Assembly: GCA_900317375.1 (NCBI GenBank)
Contig: ONGJ01000017.1
Coordinates: 1-58,205, forward strand
DNA from: an uncultured Eubacteriales bacterium
GTDB taxonomy: Bacteria; Bacillota; Clostridia; Oscillospirales; Oscillospiraceae
Length of the DNA: 58,205 nt
Reading direction: 5' to 3'
Shown piece after piece: positions 23,639-31,724 of this stretch; within the stretch, counting starts at the first letter, position 1; each line of letters opens with the position of its first letter. The notes beneath the pieces were generated by a model. The model searched no databases. It saw nothing but the letters and a program-made list of their open reading frames with translations, and was not told the origin of the DNA. Made by a program: the position numbers and the translations under genes.

Positions 23639-24685
23639 TTACTCCGCACGGACAAAGCCGCTTTTGCCTGCTTTTTTGGCGGCATAGAGCGCGTCGTCCG
23701 CAGCCTTCATGCTGGCCTTGAAGTCCCCGCTACAGGGAATGTATCCGGCGGAGACGGAGAAGCTGATCACCTGACCGTCGCTGGTGGTGAAAACAACCGG
23801 CTCGCAGATCAGACGCAGGCAGCTGACCGCCTCTTCCTCGGAGGCGCCTCTCATGACGACGAGAAACTCATCCCCGCCGAGACGAAAGACCAGATCCCGG
23901 TCGGGCTGCCAGAAGACGGCCTCCAGCCGGCTGGACATGGTGCAGAGCGCTTCATCCCCGGCGGTGTGCCCGTAGGTGTCGTTGATCCCCTTGAAGTTGT
24001 CGATATCCAGAATAATGACGATGGAGGGATCATCGTTGACGATCTCCGCCATCATATGGCGGTTGTAGAGGCCGGTGAGCTGATCATGGCGGGCGAGATA
24101 GCGGAGAGATTCCATGCTCTTGCGGATGGCGTCAACCTCGATGACGAGGAAGTAGGACAGCAGATGCTCGCGGTTGTCAGGCGAGCCCTCCGGCGCAAAG
24201 ATCCCCGCGGACTCGGAGGAAGCCGGATCGAAGGGCGGAAAATGAATATCCGGAGAGTGCAGGAAAGAAGCCTCCGCCGTAAAGGCAGAGGACAGCTCCT
24301 GAATGGAGCGGGAGCTGGTGAAGAGCGACTGCATGCAGTGCGTCCAGCGCTTGCCGTCTGAGAGCTGAGAGACATAGTTGATGGAATCGTAAACGCGCTG
24401 CTTTTCATACTTGCGCCGGGCGGCTTTTTCGGAAAAGAAAAGCGCACATTCCCGTTTGTATTCGTCGGAGATCACATCGGAGGTGAGATACTTCACGGCG
24501 CCCTTCCAGGGCATCCCCGGGTCAAGATCTGCGGAAACAAAGTGCTTCCCGATGAAGATGGGGTGACAGACGTCGGCGTCATAGTCGACAAGAAGCAGAA
24601 CAGAATGCTCTGCCAGGTCGGTCTGGTTTTCGTAGCCCAGGACCTGCGCCATCTGCCAGACCAGAAGTTTTACAAATTCGTTCAT
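23639..24685 (-). CDS. Cytoplasmic diguanylate cyclase (GGDEF)
   Basis: 348 residues, start ATG after GAGGTGAATC. The N-terminal 170 residues form an unrecognised, probably sensory domain (no membrane helix). A linker helix leads into the GGDEF domain: LARHDQLTGLYNRHMMAEIV, IIILDIDNFKGINDTYGHTA (metal Asp residues), and the active loop RLGGDEFLVV near residue 270. Makes c-di-GMP from GTP. The inhibitory I-site RxxD position reads PDRD, so feedback inhibition is probably absent. Preceded by an extended -10 (TGCTATACT). An HD-GYP and an EAL protein elsewhere in the window could degrade the product. Confidence 0.9.
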   Translation of the reverse strand: MNEFVKLLVWQMAQVLGYENQTDLAEHSVLLLVDYDADVCHPIFIGKHFVSADLDPGMPWKGAVKYLTSDVISDEYKRECALFFSEKAARRKYEKQRVYDSINYVSQLSDGKRWTHCMQSLFTSSRSIQELSSAFTAEASFLHSPDIHFPPFDPASSESAGIFAPEGSPDNREHLLSYFLVIEVDAIRKSMESLRYLARHDQLTGLYNRHMMAEIVNDDPSIVIILDIDNFKGINDTYGHTAGDEALCTMSSRLEAVFWQPDRDLVFRLGGDEFLVVMRGASEEEAVSCLRLICEPVVFTTSDGQVISFSVSAGYIPCSGDFKASMKAADDALYAAKKAGKSGFVRAE

Positions 24686-24794
24686 GATTCACCTCGCAAT
24701 TTTGTCAGGGCTTGCGTTTCAATCATCGTATGAAGTATAGCACAAAACTGCGGCCATGGCTACCGAAAAATGGGCTGCGCCGGCAATAAGATTC

Positions 24795-24823
24795 TTGCGT
24801 TTTCTCTGCCTTCGCCCTATAAT
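24795..24823 (+). promoter_or_regulatory. Promoter of the corA gene
   Basis: TTGCGT (24795-24800), 17-base spacer, perfect TATAAT (24818-24823). Confidence 0.7.
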
Positions 24824-24864
24824 ACAGCGCAGAGACGATCAAAAAGCCGAATGAAGGAGCTGCC

Positions 24865-25782
24865 ATGTACTATCTGATCCAAAAAACCCTTGTAGAGTGC
24901 AGTCCTCCCGAAATGAAAACGGGAGAGAGCCAGTTTGTCGCCGTCCTGACCACGAACGAGTGGGAAGAGAAAAAAGAACTCTTCGATATGGGGATCGACC
25001 TGGGCCTGAACACGGCCGCTATTCACAACACGAAGACGGAAGTGAACTATGATTCCCTGACGGGGACCTTTTCCCTGCCGGACAGAAAGAATCTTATGAG
25101 AGCGAACCATAAATTCGCCTTTGCGTTGGATGAAAAGGGCATCGTCTTTATTGACGACACGAACACGGCCCAGCAGATTATCGAAAAGATCAAAAACTCC
25201 AGACAATGGAAAATGCCCTGTCTGGAGCGGTTCTTCTACGACTTTCTGGAGCAGATCGTGCATGAGGACCTTGACCTGATGGAAGGCTTTGAAAGCAAGC
25301 TTGACCGGATTGAAAAGGATATCCTCGACAAGGGAGAGAGCGAATACCCGAAAGAGATCAACCTGATCCGCGGAGAGATCCGTGAACTGAGAATCCATTA
25401 TGAGCAGCTGATCGACTTTACGCAGGAGCTGGAGGAGAACGAAAACGGCTTCTTCAAGGAAGAAAACCTGCGCTATTTCCGGATGTTTTCCAATCGCATG
25501 GACCGGCTGTACGGGACCGCGACATCCCTTCGGGACTACACCATGCAGCTGGGCGATCTGTATCAGTCACAGATCGAACTGAAGCAGAACAAAATCATGA
25601 CGATCCTGACGGTGGTGACCACGATCTTCATGCCGCTGACACTGATTACCGGCTGGTACGGTATGAACTTTACGCATATGCCGGAGCTGGACTCGCCCTA
25701 CGGCTATCCGCTCGTGATTGCATCGGCGCTGGTGATTGCCATTTCGTCCCTGCTTTACTTCAAAAAGAAAAAATGGCTCTGA
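24865..25782 (+). CDS. corA: CorA-family divalent metal transporter
   Basis: 305 residues with AAGGAG 5 bases before the ATG. A long soluble, helical N-terminal domain (about 1-240) is followed by two C-terminal helices. The pore motif GMN occurs in ITGWYGMNFTHMPELDSPYG at the end of the first helix, and the chain ends with basic residues (YFKKKKWL), as in CorA pentamers. The N-terminal part is divergent and shorter than E. coli CorA, typical of CorA-like proteins in Firmicutes. Mg2+ (or Co2+/Ni2+) is the likely substrate. A terminator follows. Confidence 0.88.
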   Translation: MYYLIQKTLVECSPPEMKTGESQFVAVLTTNEWEEKKELFDMGIDLGLNTAAIHNTKTEVNYDSLTGTFSLPDRKNLMRANHKFAFALDEKGIVFIDDTNTAQQIIEKIKNSRQWKMPCLERFFYDFLEQIVHEDLDLMEGFESKLDRIEKDILDKGESEYPKEINLIRGEIRELRIHYEQLIDFTQELEENENGFFKEENLRYFRMFSNRMDRLYGTATSLRDYTMQLGDLYQSQIELKQNKIMTILTVVTTIFMPLTLITGWYGMNFTHMPELDSPYGYPLVIASALVIAISSLLYFKKKKWL

Positions 25783-25836
25783 TGAGGGCGGAAGCAGATT
25801 CCCGCCGCAGGGAACCGACAACCCGTGAGAAAGGAA

Positions 25837-25863
25837 AAAGCAGGGCCTGACAGGCCCTGCTTT
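25837..25863 (+). terminator. Terminator after corA
   Basis: AAAGCAGGGCCT (25837-25848), GAC loop, AGGCCCTGCTTT (25852-25863): a perfect 12-bp stem ending in a T run. Confidence 0.75.
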
Positions 25864-25874
25864 ATGGCGAAAGA

Positions 25875-26450
25875 ATGAAAGCGAAAAAGCTGGAAGAATG
25901 GGACAGTATTGAACGCGAGTTTTTCAAAATCGACGAAGAGGAGAAAACCGCGAAGATTGTTATGCAGTATGACAGTGCGGAAGATTGGATCGACAGCACC
26001 TGTCTCACCGATACGCCGCTGATCAGCACCGAGGTATTGGACCAGATCCGGTCTGCCTTCGGCCTGGCTCCATCGAAATACAAGGTGGATCTGACGCTGC
26101 AATTCAACGATTTCGGGCCTTATACGGAGACGCAGATGGCCGACATCCTGAAAAAGAACCTGATCATCGAACTGAAGGGCAAAGTCAATGAAACCAGACA
26201 GCGAGACAGGACAGCCGTGTACTTTATTGTCGCAGGGCTGCTGAGTTTCCTGTTCATGTTCCTGATGAGAAGCGCGCTGGCAGGGGATACCATGTGGGAC
26301 GAATTCTTCTTCTACCTGTTCGATATCATCACGACCGTATCGCTTTACGAAGCGGTGACCATTCTGTTTCTGGAAAAGAAAGAAAAACTGGCCGAGTTCA
26401 GGAATCTGCTCGACAGCGTTTCCTCCATTCATTTTGAAAAGAACAGCTGA
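25875..26450 (+). CDS. Hypothetical protein with two membrane helices
   Basis: 191 residues. I do not recognise the family. The first 110 residues are soluble and acidic. Two hydrophobic segments follow (TAVYFIVAGLLSFLFMFLM near 115-135 and FFFYLFDIITTVSLYEAVTI near 145-165), and the C-terminal 25 residues are charged. The topology suggests a small inner-membrane protein with a cytoplasmic N-domain. The ribosome site is weak (GGCGAAAGA), and the start lies 12 bases after the corA terminator, so expression probably depends on read-through. It converges with the rhomboid gene. Confidence 0.65.
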   Translation: MKAKKLEEWDSIEREFFKIDEEEKTAKIVMQYDSAEDWIDSTCLTDTPLISTEVLDQIRSAFGLAPSKYKVDLTLQFNDFGPYTETQMADILKKNLIIELKGKVNETRQRDRTAVYFIVAGLLSFLFMFLMRSALAGDTMWDEFFFYLFDIITTVSLYEAVTILFLEKKEKLAEFRNLLDSVSSIHFEKNS

Positions 26451-26484
26451 GGGCCGCCCTGCACGGCAGGACGCCGCGCTGTTT

Positions 26485-27063
26485 TTACGAAGCTTTCTTT
26501 TTCCCTACGTTCAGCCGGTAGCCAACGACCGCGCCGACAATGCCGCCGAGGATATGGGACAGATTGGACACGTTATCCTGCACGAAGAGCCCTTCATAGA
26601 TCTGCTGGCCGATGAAAATCAGCGCCACCAGAATCACCGAAACGGGGATCTCGCCCTCCCGGACATTCGTGAAGGAAACCAGCAGGATAAAGGCAAAAAC
26701 CACGCCGCTGGCCCCGCAGAGGGCAACCGACGGGAAAAAGATAAAATTGACGATCCCCGTTACGAGCGCCGTGATGCCGATGACCTCGAGGATCTTTGCA
26801 CCGCCGTATTTCTCTTCCAGCATCGGCCCGAGAAGCAGGATATAGGACATGTTCCCGATAAAATGCGCCCAGCCGTTATGCCCGAGCACATGGGTGAAAA
26901 ACCGGACATAGGTCAGCGGATTCGTCAGGGAAGAGCGATAGGTCATGAAAAGCAGCCTGCTGCTTTTGCCGCCGGTAAGGAAGCCGAGGATCAGAACGGC
27001 AAAACAGGCAAGGGCAAAGCCCAGCACAACCGGAGCGTTATTTGTGATCTTCAGTTTTTTCAT
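26485..27063 (-). CDS. Rhomboid-family intramembrane serine protease
   Basis: 192 residues from the ATG at 27063 (AGAGGG 10 bases upstream; an ATG at 27072 is the alternative). Six predicted helices fit the minimal bacterial rhomboid. Diagnostic pieces are FTHVLGHNGWAHFIGNMSYI (helix 2 His/Asn motif), the catalytic Ser in ALCGASGVVFAFILL (GxSG) and the catalytic His in VSNLSHILGGIVGAVVGYRL. Rhomboids cut single-pass membrane proteins. The basic C-terminus (VGKKKAS) should be cytoplasmic. It lies 71 bases downstream of the desulfhydrase-like gene on the same strand. Confidence 0.88.
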   Translation of the reverse strand: MKKLKITNNAPVVLGFALACFAVLILGFLTGGKSSRLLFMTYRSSLTNPLTYVRFFTHVLGHNGWAHFIGNMSYILLLGPMLEEKYGGAKILEVIGITALVTGIVNFIFFPSVALCGASGVVFAFILLVSFTNVREGEIPVSVILVALIFIGQQIYEGLFVQDNVSNLSHILGGIVGAVVGYRLNVGKKKAS

Positions 27064-27134
27064 TCTTTCCATTCCCTCTTTATTTCACTTTCTGCATGAA
27101 AGGGGAGCTTTCCTCTTCTTCGGTACTCGCCGCC

Positions 27135-28079
27135 TTACAGCACGGCAAACAGGCCGCCGGCCCCGCCAGAATGGAGAAACAGGACCTTCTCATCCGGACG
27201 GAACGCGCCTTCCTTTGCCATGGCCACAAGTCCGGCAAAGGCTTTCCCTGTATAGACGGGGTCCAGGAAAATCCCCTCTTCCGACGCCAGCAGCCGGACC
27301 GCGGCATTTCCCTCCTCGGAGGGGATGGCATAGCCGGGGCCGCACATATCGCGCAGATGAAAGTCGCTGCTGCTGATCGAAACATCCGATTCCAGCAGGG
27401 CGGCCGATTCTTTCATCAGGCGGGGCGTGATCTCATCAAAGGGATCGGTATCGACCATCATGCCGTGGACCTTCGTCTGCGGCAGAAACAGCTTCGCCCC
27501 GAGCGCGAGACCGGCCATCGTCCCTCCGCTGCCTTCGGCGCAGACAATATGGTCAAAGGACAGGCCGCTGTCGCGGATTTCCTCAACACACTCCACATAG
27601 CCGATGGCCCCCAGAGCATTGGAGCCTCCGCAGGGGATCTTGTAGTACGGCTTCCCGAGCGCTTTGCCGATGCGGTCCATCTCATCGTAGATGTCGTCAT
27701 AGCTGTCTGTATCGACAAAGCGGACATCGGTACCCATCAGGTGTTCCAGCAGCTGGTTGCCAAGGCATTCCGTCACGCCGCGCTTTTTCAGAACAAGGAT
27801 TGCTTTCAGCCCCAGCTTTCCGGCCGCCGCTGCCGTCAGCATGGCGTGATTGGACTGCGCGCCGCCGGTCGTGAAAACAATCTCGGCCTTCTTCTGCATC
27901 GCATCTGCCAGCAGATATTCCAGCTTTCTGGTCTTGTTTCCGCCGAGCCCCAGACCGCAGAGATCATCGCGTTTGATATAGATATTCGTGTTCAGCAGAG
28001 CGCTGATCCGATCGAGTCTGTGAATCGGTGTCGGGAAAATCCCGAGGGATACTTTCGGAAAGTCATTGAATGATTTCAT
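27135..28079 (-). CDS. dcyD: PLP-dependent D-cysteine desulfhydrase / ACC deaminase family enzyme
   Basis: 314 residues. ATG at 28079 follows GGAGG by 8 bases. Fold-type II PLP enzyme: Lys Schiff-base motif LGGNKTRKLEYLLADAM, the Ser/Asn pair TTGGAQSNHAMLTAAAA, and the phosphate-binding loop CAEGSGGTMAGLALG. Overall order matches DcyD/YedO, which convert D-cysteine to pyruvate, sulfide and ammonia; ACC deaminase and L-cysteate lyase are close relatives and cannot be excluded. The first codons and ribosome site lie in a 40-bp tandem duplication that creates an overlapping upstream ORF. Confidence 0.85.
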   Translation of the reverse strand: MKSFNDFPKVSLGIFPTPIHRLDRISALLNTNIYIKRDDLCGLGLGGNKTRKLEYLLADAMQKKAEIVFTTGGAQSNHAMLTAAAAGKLGLKAILVLKKRGVTECLGNQLLEHLMGTDVRFVDTDSYDDIYDEMDRIGKALGKPYYKIPCGGSNALGAIGYVECVEEIRDSGLSFDHIVCAEGSGGTMAGLALGAKLFLPQTKVHGMMVDTDPFDEITPRLMKESAALLESDVSISSSDFHLRDMCGPGYAIPSEEGNAAVRLLASEEGIFLDPVYTGKAFAGLVAMAKEGAFRPDEKVLFLHSGGAGGLFAVL

Positions 28080-28138
28080 GATCCATTCCTCCTTTTTTAA
28101 AGTCATTGAATGATTTCATGATCCATTCCTCCTTTTTT
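28059..28138 (-). repeat. 40-bp tandem duplication of the start region of dcyD
   Basis: 28059-28098 and 28099-28138 are identical. Each unit carries GGAGG, an ATG and the first codons (MKSFND). Because 40 is not a multiple of 3, the upstream copy opens an 18-codon ORF (MKSFNDFKKGGMDHEIIQ) in another frame that ends just past the true start. It reads through the real ribosome site, so it could couple or dampen translation. Confidence 0.85.
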
Positions 28139-28240
28139 TCGTTATTGTATCTCATTTTTCCCTGTTTTACAACGTTTTGCTGCTTCCTGCGGCAAAAAAC
28201 GGCAGGGAGTCCGGCAGGGGTTCCGGCCTGAAGAAAGTTC

Positions 28241-28269
28241 TTGACAAAGTCCCTGCTGCGTGCTATTAT
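28241..28269 (+). promoter_or_regulatory. Promoter of tRNA-Leu
   Basis: TTGACA (28241-28246), 17-base spacer, TATTAT (28264-28269), 19 bases before the tRNA. Confidence 0.8.
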
Positions 28270-28287
28270 TTGTCACGTTACAAACAG

Positions 28288-28375
28288 GCGCGAGTGGTGG
28301 AATTGGCAGACTCGCTAGATTCAGGTTCTAGTGCTCACTCCGGGCGTGCGGGTTCAAGTCCCGCCTCGCGCACCA
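28288..28375 (+). tRNA. tRNA-Leu (anticodon CAG)
   Basis: Acceptor stem GCGCGAG pairs with CTCGCGC, followed by discriminator A and encoded CCA. The anticodon stem CTAGA/TCTAG encloses TTCAGGT, giving anticodon CAG (reads CUG). A long class II variable arm follows and the T arm contains GTTCAAGTC. All parts are complete. A terminator follows within 6 bases. Confidence 0.95.
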
Positions 28376-28526
28376 AAAACAAACGGTCATTCCGCAAGGG
28401 ATGGCCGTTTTGCTTTTGATCAAAGGGGACTTGAACGGGAGCGGGAGTGAATGAGGCGCCGGGGGCGCCTCAGAGCCGCGGCCCGGCCTGCCCCGCAGGG
28501 CAGGTCAAGTCCCGCCTCGCGCACCA
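28354..28526 (+). repeat. Duplicated tRNA-Leu 3' end enclosing hairpins (att-like)
   Basis: The last 22 bases of the tRNA (28354-28375) recur exactly at 28505-28526, including CCA. Between them lie the tRNA terminator, an inverted T-arm fragment (GGGACTTGAAC at 28426-28436), and two perfect hairpins: GAGGCGCC/GGCGCCTC (28453-28471) and CCTGCCC/GGGCAGG (28487-28504). The 28376-28677 gap holds no gene. The pattern resembles attL/attR of an integrase target with almost all of the element lost, or a tRNA-derived intergenic repeat. AT-richer DNA begins right after the second copy. Confidence 0.6.
28381..28417 (+). terminator. Terminator of tRNA-Leu
   Basis: AAACGGTCATTCC (28381-28393), GCAA loop, GGGATGGCCGTTT (28398-28410, with G-U pairs) and a TGCTTTT tail. 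Confidence 0.75.
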
Positions 28527-28677
28527 TAAAAGAGCGGTAATGATGATAGAATTGCCGTTCTTTCCGTTTTGTGCTATGATCAACACACGGACGAGCTTGA
28601 GGGCCTGTCTGTACCGCTGGATGTTGATTGGATTGGTTGGCAGACAGATAGATCGGGATTTTGTGAAGGAGAATGCT

Positions 28678-29208
28678 ATGAATGTTATAGAAGCTATCCA
28701 TTGCAGACGCAGTTATAAAGGAAAATACAAAGATATTCCTGTACCAAAGGAAGATTTGATAAAGATTATGCAGGCCGGTCTTGATGCTCCGTCTGGCTGC
28801 AACATGCAAACGACATCACTGATTGCAGTTGATGATCCGAAGATTTTGGAAAAATTCCATCTTGTGATTGAACCGCCTGTTGGAGAGACTGCACCTGCAG
28901 CTATTTGCGTTTTAACGCAGAGAATCAATGCATATCGGGATAAATGCTTTGCCGTGCAGGATTATTCGGCTGCGATTCAAAATATGCTGCTTGCTATTGT
29001 GGAGCTGGGATATCAAAGCTGCTGGTATGAAGGACATATTACCGATGATGACAAGATTTGTGACAAGATGGCACAGATTTTAAATGTGCCCGACAGCTAT
29101 GAGTTAGTCTGTTATTTACCTGTCGGAATTGCTGAAAGCGATTCCATGCAGCCTAAAAAGAAAGCGTTTGAAGAAAGGGCATGGTTTAATTCTTTTCCTC
29201 AAGTGTAA
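28678..29208 (+). CDS. Nitroreductase family protein
   Basis: 176 residues. ATG at 28678 follows GAAGGAG by 6 bases. FMN-binding nitroreductase motifs are seen: HCRRSYKGKYKDIPVPKEDL, MQAGLDAPSGCNMQTTSLIA, DYSAAIQNMLLAIVELGYQS and the late PVGIAESD. These enzymes use NAD(P)H/FMN to reduce nitro groups, quinones or other acceptors. Codon use is clearly AT-richer than in the flanking core genes. It lies after the duplicated tRNA end and 77 bases before the nitrilase gene, consistent with a small acquired cassette. Confidence 0.85.
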   Translation: MNVIEAIHCRRSYKGKYKDIPVPKEDLIKIMQAGLDAPSGCNMQTTSLIAVDDPKILEKFHLVIEPPVGETAPAAICVLTQRINAYRDKCFAVQDYSAAIQNMLLAIVELGYQSCWYEGHITDDDKICDKMAQILNVPDSYELVCYLPVGIAESDSMQPKKKAFEERAWFNSFPQV

Positions 29209-29285
29209 TAACAAATTCTGCTTTTCCGGAGATGTTATACTCAGAGCAGACGCTGGAATTGCATAGTAAAAAGGAGAAGTTCCCG

Positions 29286-30209
29286 ATGAAAGATTTAGGC
29301 AAACATATATGCCGCATTGCGGTGGTCCAGGCTGAACCGGTTCTGTTCAATAAGCAGGAAAGTCTGAAAAAGACGCTATGGTATATTGAAGAGGCGGTGA
29401 AAAACAATGCAGAACTGATCGTGTTCCCGGAACTGTTCATTCCGGGGTATCCCTTTGGGATGAACTTCGGGTTCAGTGTCGGGAAGAGGACGGAACCCGG
29501 CAGGGCCGACTGGAAGAGATATTATGATGCTTCTGTCGTGGCCGGCGGAGATGAATTCATTCAGCTCGCGGGTGAAGCGAAAAAAAGCGGTGTATATATC
29601 AGCATTGGCTTCTCAGAGCGAGATGCGGTCGGAGGAACTTTGTATAACAGCAATGCCATCTTCGAACCAGACGGAACATATAAAGTGCATCGCAAACTAA
29701 AACCTACGGGGTCGGAAAGACTTGTTTGGGGAGATGCTGATAGAAACTATTTCCCAATCACGGAAACACCATGGGGGCCTGCAGGCAGCCTCATATGCTG
29801 GGAAAGCTATATGCCGCTTGCAAGAGTCGCTCTGTATCAAAAGGGTATAACGCTCTATATCTCGCCTAACACAAACGATAATCCTGAATGGCAGGCAACC
29901 ATCCGGCATATAGCGATAGAAGGCAAATGCTATTTTATCAATTCCGATATGATAATCAGAAAAGAGTCATACCCAAAGGACCTGAATACCAAAGCAGAGA
30001 TAGCAGATTTGCCGGATATGGTATGCCGTGGCGGAAGCTGCATAATAGACCCATATGGACACTATGTTACGGATCCGGTATGGGATGAAGAGAAGATCAT
30101 ATACGCTGAACTGGACATGAGTCTTCCGGCCGCAGCCAAAATGGAGCATGATGCAGTAGGCCATTATGCAAGACCGGATGTACTTCAGCTGGTAGTATCT
30201 GAAAAATAA
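29286..30209 (+). CDS. Nitrilase (carbon-nitrogen hydrolase, branch 1)
   Basis: 307 residues. ATG at 29286 follows AAGGAG by 9 bases. The Glu-Lys-Cys triad is in AELIVFPELFIPGYPFG, TYKVHRKLKPTGSERLVWG and AGSLICWESYMPLARVALYQ. The CWE-x-Y-M-P-L form and the HRKLKPT...R...WG stretch fit true nitrilases, which hydrolyse nitriles to acids plus ammonia, better than amidase branches. Acts in the cytoplasm as large homo-oligomers. AT-richer than the core; likely part of the same acquired patch as the nitroreductase. A terminator follows at 30277. Confidence 0.85.
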   Translation: MKDLGKHICRIAVVQAEPVLFNKQESLKKTLWYIEEAVKNNAELIVFPELFIPGYPFGMNFGFSVGKRTEPGRADWKRYYDASVVAGGDEFIQLAGEAKKSGVYISIGFSERDAVGGTLYNSNAIFEPDGTYKVHRKLKPTGSERLVWGDADRNYFPITETPWGPAGSLICWESYMPLARVALYQKGITLYISPNTNDNPEWQATIRHIAIEGKCYFINSDMIIRKESYPKDLNTKAEIADLPDMVCRGGSCIIDPYGHYVTDPVWDEEKIIYAELDMSLPAAAKMEHDAVGHYARPDVLQLVVSEK

Positions 30210-30210
30210 G

Positions 30211-30245
30211 TCGTGAATACGGGTTCGAGCCCACAGGAGCAGCCA
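30211..30245 (+). other. Possible tRNA 3'-end fragment
   Basis: Contains GGGTTCGAGCCC, a T-arm-like motif, followed by ACAGGAGCAGCCA, which resembles an acceptor 3' strand plus CCA. No matching 5' half is present. It may mark the far edge of the cassette that begins after tRNA-Leu, but the match is short. Confidence 0.25.
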
Positions 30246-30276
30246 GCATTCACAGATCCTTTACATCATAATACAG

Positions 30277-30313
30277 AAAACAGATCTCACTTTAAATCGG
30301 TGAGATCTGTTTT
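30277..30313 (+). terminator. Terminator after the nitrilase gene
   Basis: AAAACAGATCTCAC (30277-30290), 9-base loop, GTGAGATCTGTTTT (30300-30313): perfect 14-bp stem ending in a T run. Confidence 0.85.
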
Positions 30314-30538
30314 ATCAATGAAGATGGACATGCATTGCGAATCGCTGTCCATACGTTAATCGAACGAAAAGTACAGCTCTGGCCTGCGCAGCGAGGTATA
30401 TGGTTTGATCTCTCTAAGGTAAGCGAACGAAAAAGTACGCCTGGACGCTTGCCCGGGCGTGCTTGTTGAGATGAAAAAGACAATGCAGAAATAGAATCAG
30501 CCTTAGATAATGACGGGTTCCGCTTCACTCAAAGAAGT
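30314..30538 (+). other. No intact gene; possible decayed reading frame
   Basis: One plus frame reads NEDGHALRIAVHTLIERKVQ onward to a TGA near 30471, and another resumes as DEKDNAEIESALDNDGFRFT. This may be a frameshifted remnant. A direct repeat of CGAACGAAAA-AGTAC (two copies about 65 bases apart) lies within it. I recognise no family. Confidence 0.25.
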
Positions 30539-31300
30539 TCAGGCCTTAAGTATGATATCAGTTCCATCCTGCGTTATTTCCAGCTCAAGATCTGCTTTCT
30601 TGCTGTTTTCCAGACACAGTCTCACGTTGGCCATGTCGCTGAAATCAACGAATTTCTCGGCGTCTTCCTGATTGACCCCTGTTGCGACCCTTCTCGCAAT
30701 CAGCCGTTTCCGGAGCAATTCTTCATTTGCTGAAAGAGATATGGTGAAATCCGCATAATCTGACAGATCCCTCCAGCCGTCAATATCCAGAAGAAGATAG
30801 TTGCCTTCCAGAAGCACAATGTCAGAATCGACTGTTATCGCGTCTTCCACCGGATTGTGAAGAAGCCGGTCATAGATTGGCCACCTGCAGGGATGCCCTT
30901 CCATCAATTCTGAAATCTTCTCCCGAAGTCTTTCCAGATCAAATGTGACGGGTGCCCCTTTGATGTTTACCATGGGAATCTCTTTCCCAGCTACAATGGC
31001 CGTATGCGTCAGCAGATATTCCTGTTTCCGATGAAAACCGTCCATTCCAATGGCTTGAAATGCCTTCTCTGGAACAGCGTCCTTCGCCAAATATTCCAGA
31101 AAACTGACGAGAGTGCTTTTTCCGGCACCGGGAGGTGCGGCAAGCATTACGAGTATTCGCGCCTGCTTTTCCGAGCACATAGAAGACAAATGCTTCAACA
31201 AAGGAATAAAAATCTCCTTGATGCTTTCCTTGCTGAAAGATGCATTAACAACGATTCCGTTAATAGTAGATGAGAAGTCTAAAAAAGAAAGCTTGTCCAT
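30539..31300 (-). CDS. P-loop kinase of the uridine kinase / phosphoribulokinase-like group
   Basis: 253 residues. Walker A is LVMLAAPPGAGKSTLVSFLE (near residue 55), followed by QAIGMDGFHRKQEYLL, a typical small-molecule-binding D-G-F-H motif of YggC/FrcK and pantothenate-kinase-like enzymes. Later motifs are APVTFDLERLREKI, WPIYDRLLHNPVEDAI, and VLLEGNYLLLDIDGWRDL (Walker B region). The end (LISRRVATG-type RLIARRVATGVNQEDAEKFV) is the lid helix. It likely phosphorylates a sugar or nucleoside; the substrate is not predictable. Upstream there is a gene remnant on the same strand rather than a complete partner. AT-richer than the core. Confidence 0.8.
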   Translation of the reverse strand: MDKLSFLDFSSTINGIVVNASFSKESIKEIFIPLLKHLSSMCSEKQARILVMLAAPPGAGKSTLVSFLEYLAKDAVPEKAFQAIGMDGFHRKQEYLLTHTAIVAGKEIPMVNIKGAPVTFDLERLREKISELMEGHPCRWPIYDRLLHNPVEDAITVDSDIVLLEGNYLLLDIDGWRDLSDYADFTISLSANEELLRKRLIARRVATGVNQEDAEKFVDFSDMANVRLCLENSKKADLELEITQDGTDIILKA

Positions 31301-31309
31301 ATGATCTCG

Positions 31310-31621
31310 TTAAGTCCTTTTTGGTATTTCTTCTTTGGAAAGCCTTATCCGATTGCCGGATCTGAAGATTTCACGATGAGCTGCCTGGGAGACCATCGAA
31401 CGTGCCAGGTCAATATCAGTGATATAGAAACCGGCAATGCAATCAACTCCAAAAGTGAAGAGGCTCGGGGAAATCGTCGCTGAAGGACCTGCTTCTGCAG
31501 GCACTCCGATCTTGGCAGGGATTTTTTCACCAGCATGATACCAGCAGAGACAAGCGGCGTCAATACCGCAAATCCAAGGCTGAAATACAGGATTTCCCGT
31601 CTTATAAATCAAAAAGACCAT
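31310..31621 (-). pseudogene. Probable gene remnant upstream of the kinase
   Basis: Two minus-strand frames look partly protein-like. One reads GEKIPAKIGVPAEAGPSATI then FGVDCIAGFYITDIDLARSM and ends 10 bases before the kinase start. The other encodes two hydrophobic helices (ILYFSLGFAVLTPLVSAGIM and LLELIALPVSISLILTW), as in the end of a permease. Neither has a convincing start or ribosome site. This is most likely the disrupted 3' part of a former operon gene. Confidence 0.3.
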
Positions 31622-31695
31622 CTGCCCTTCAGAATTGGCAAACGGTCATAAAAGATGAAGGAAAAGATGGAGTATCAGCAAAGACAAGGGAGTTG

Positions 31696-31724
31696 TTGAA
31701 ACCGCTGTCAGGATTTGCTATTAT
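31696..31724 (+). promoter_or_regulatory. Promoter with a 150-base structured leader before the nnrD-like gene
   Basis: TTGAAA (31696-31701), 17-base spacer, TATTAT (31719-31724). The transcript leader up to 31883 contains GCATCCG/CGGATGC and other hairpins, plus a CTGAGAT stretch, but does not match a riboswitch consensus I know. Confidence 0.6.

Noticed and set aside
28354-28526. Second functional tRNA-Leu gene
   Set aside because: Only the last 22 bases are repeated; no D or anticodon arm is present before the second copy.
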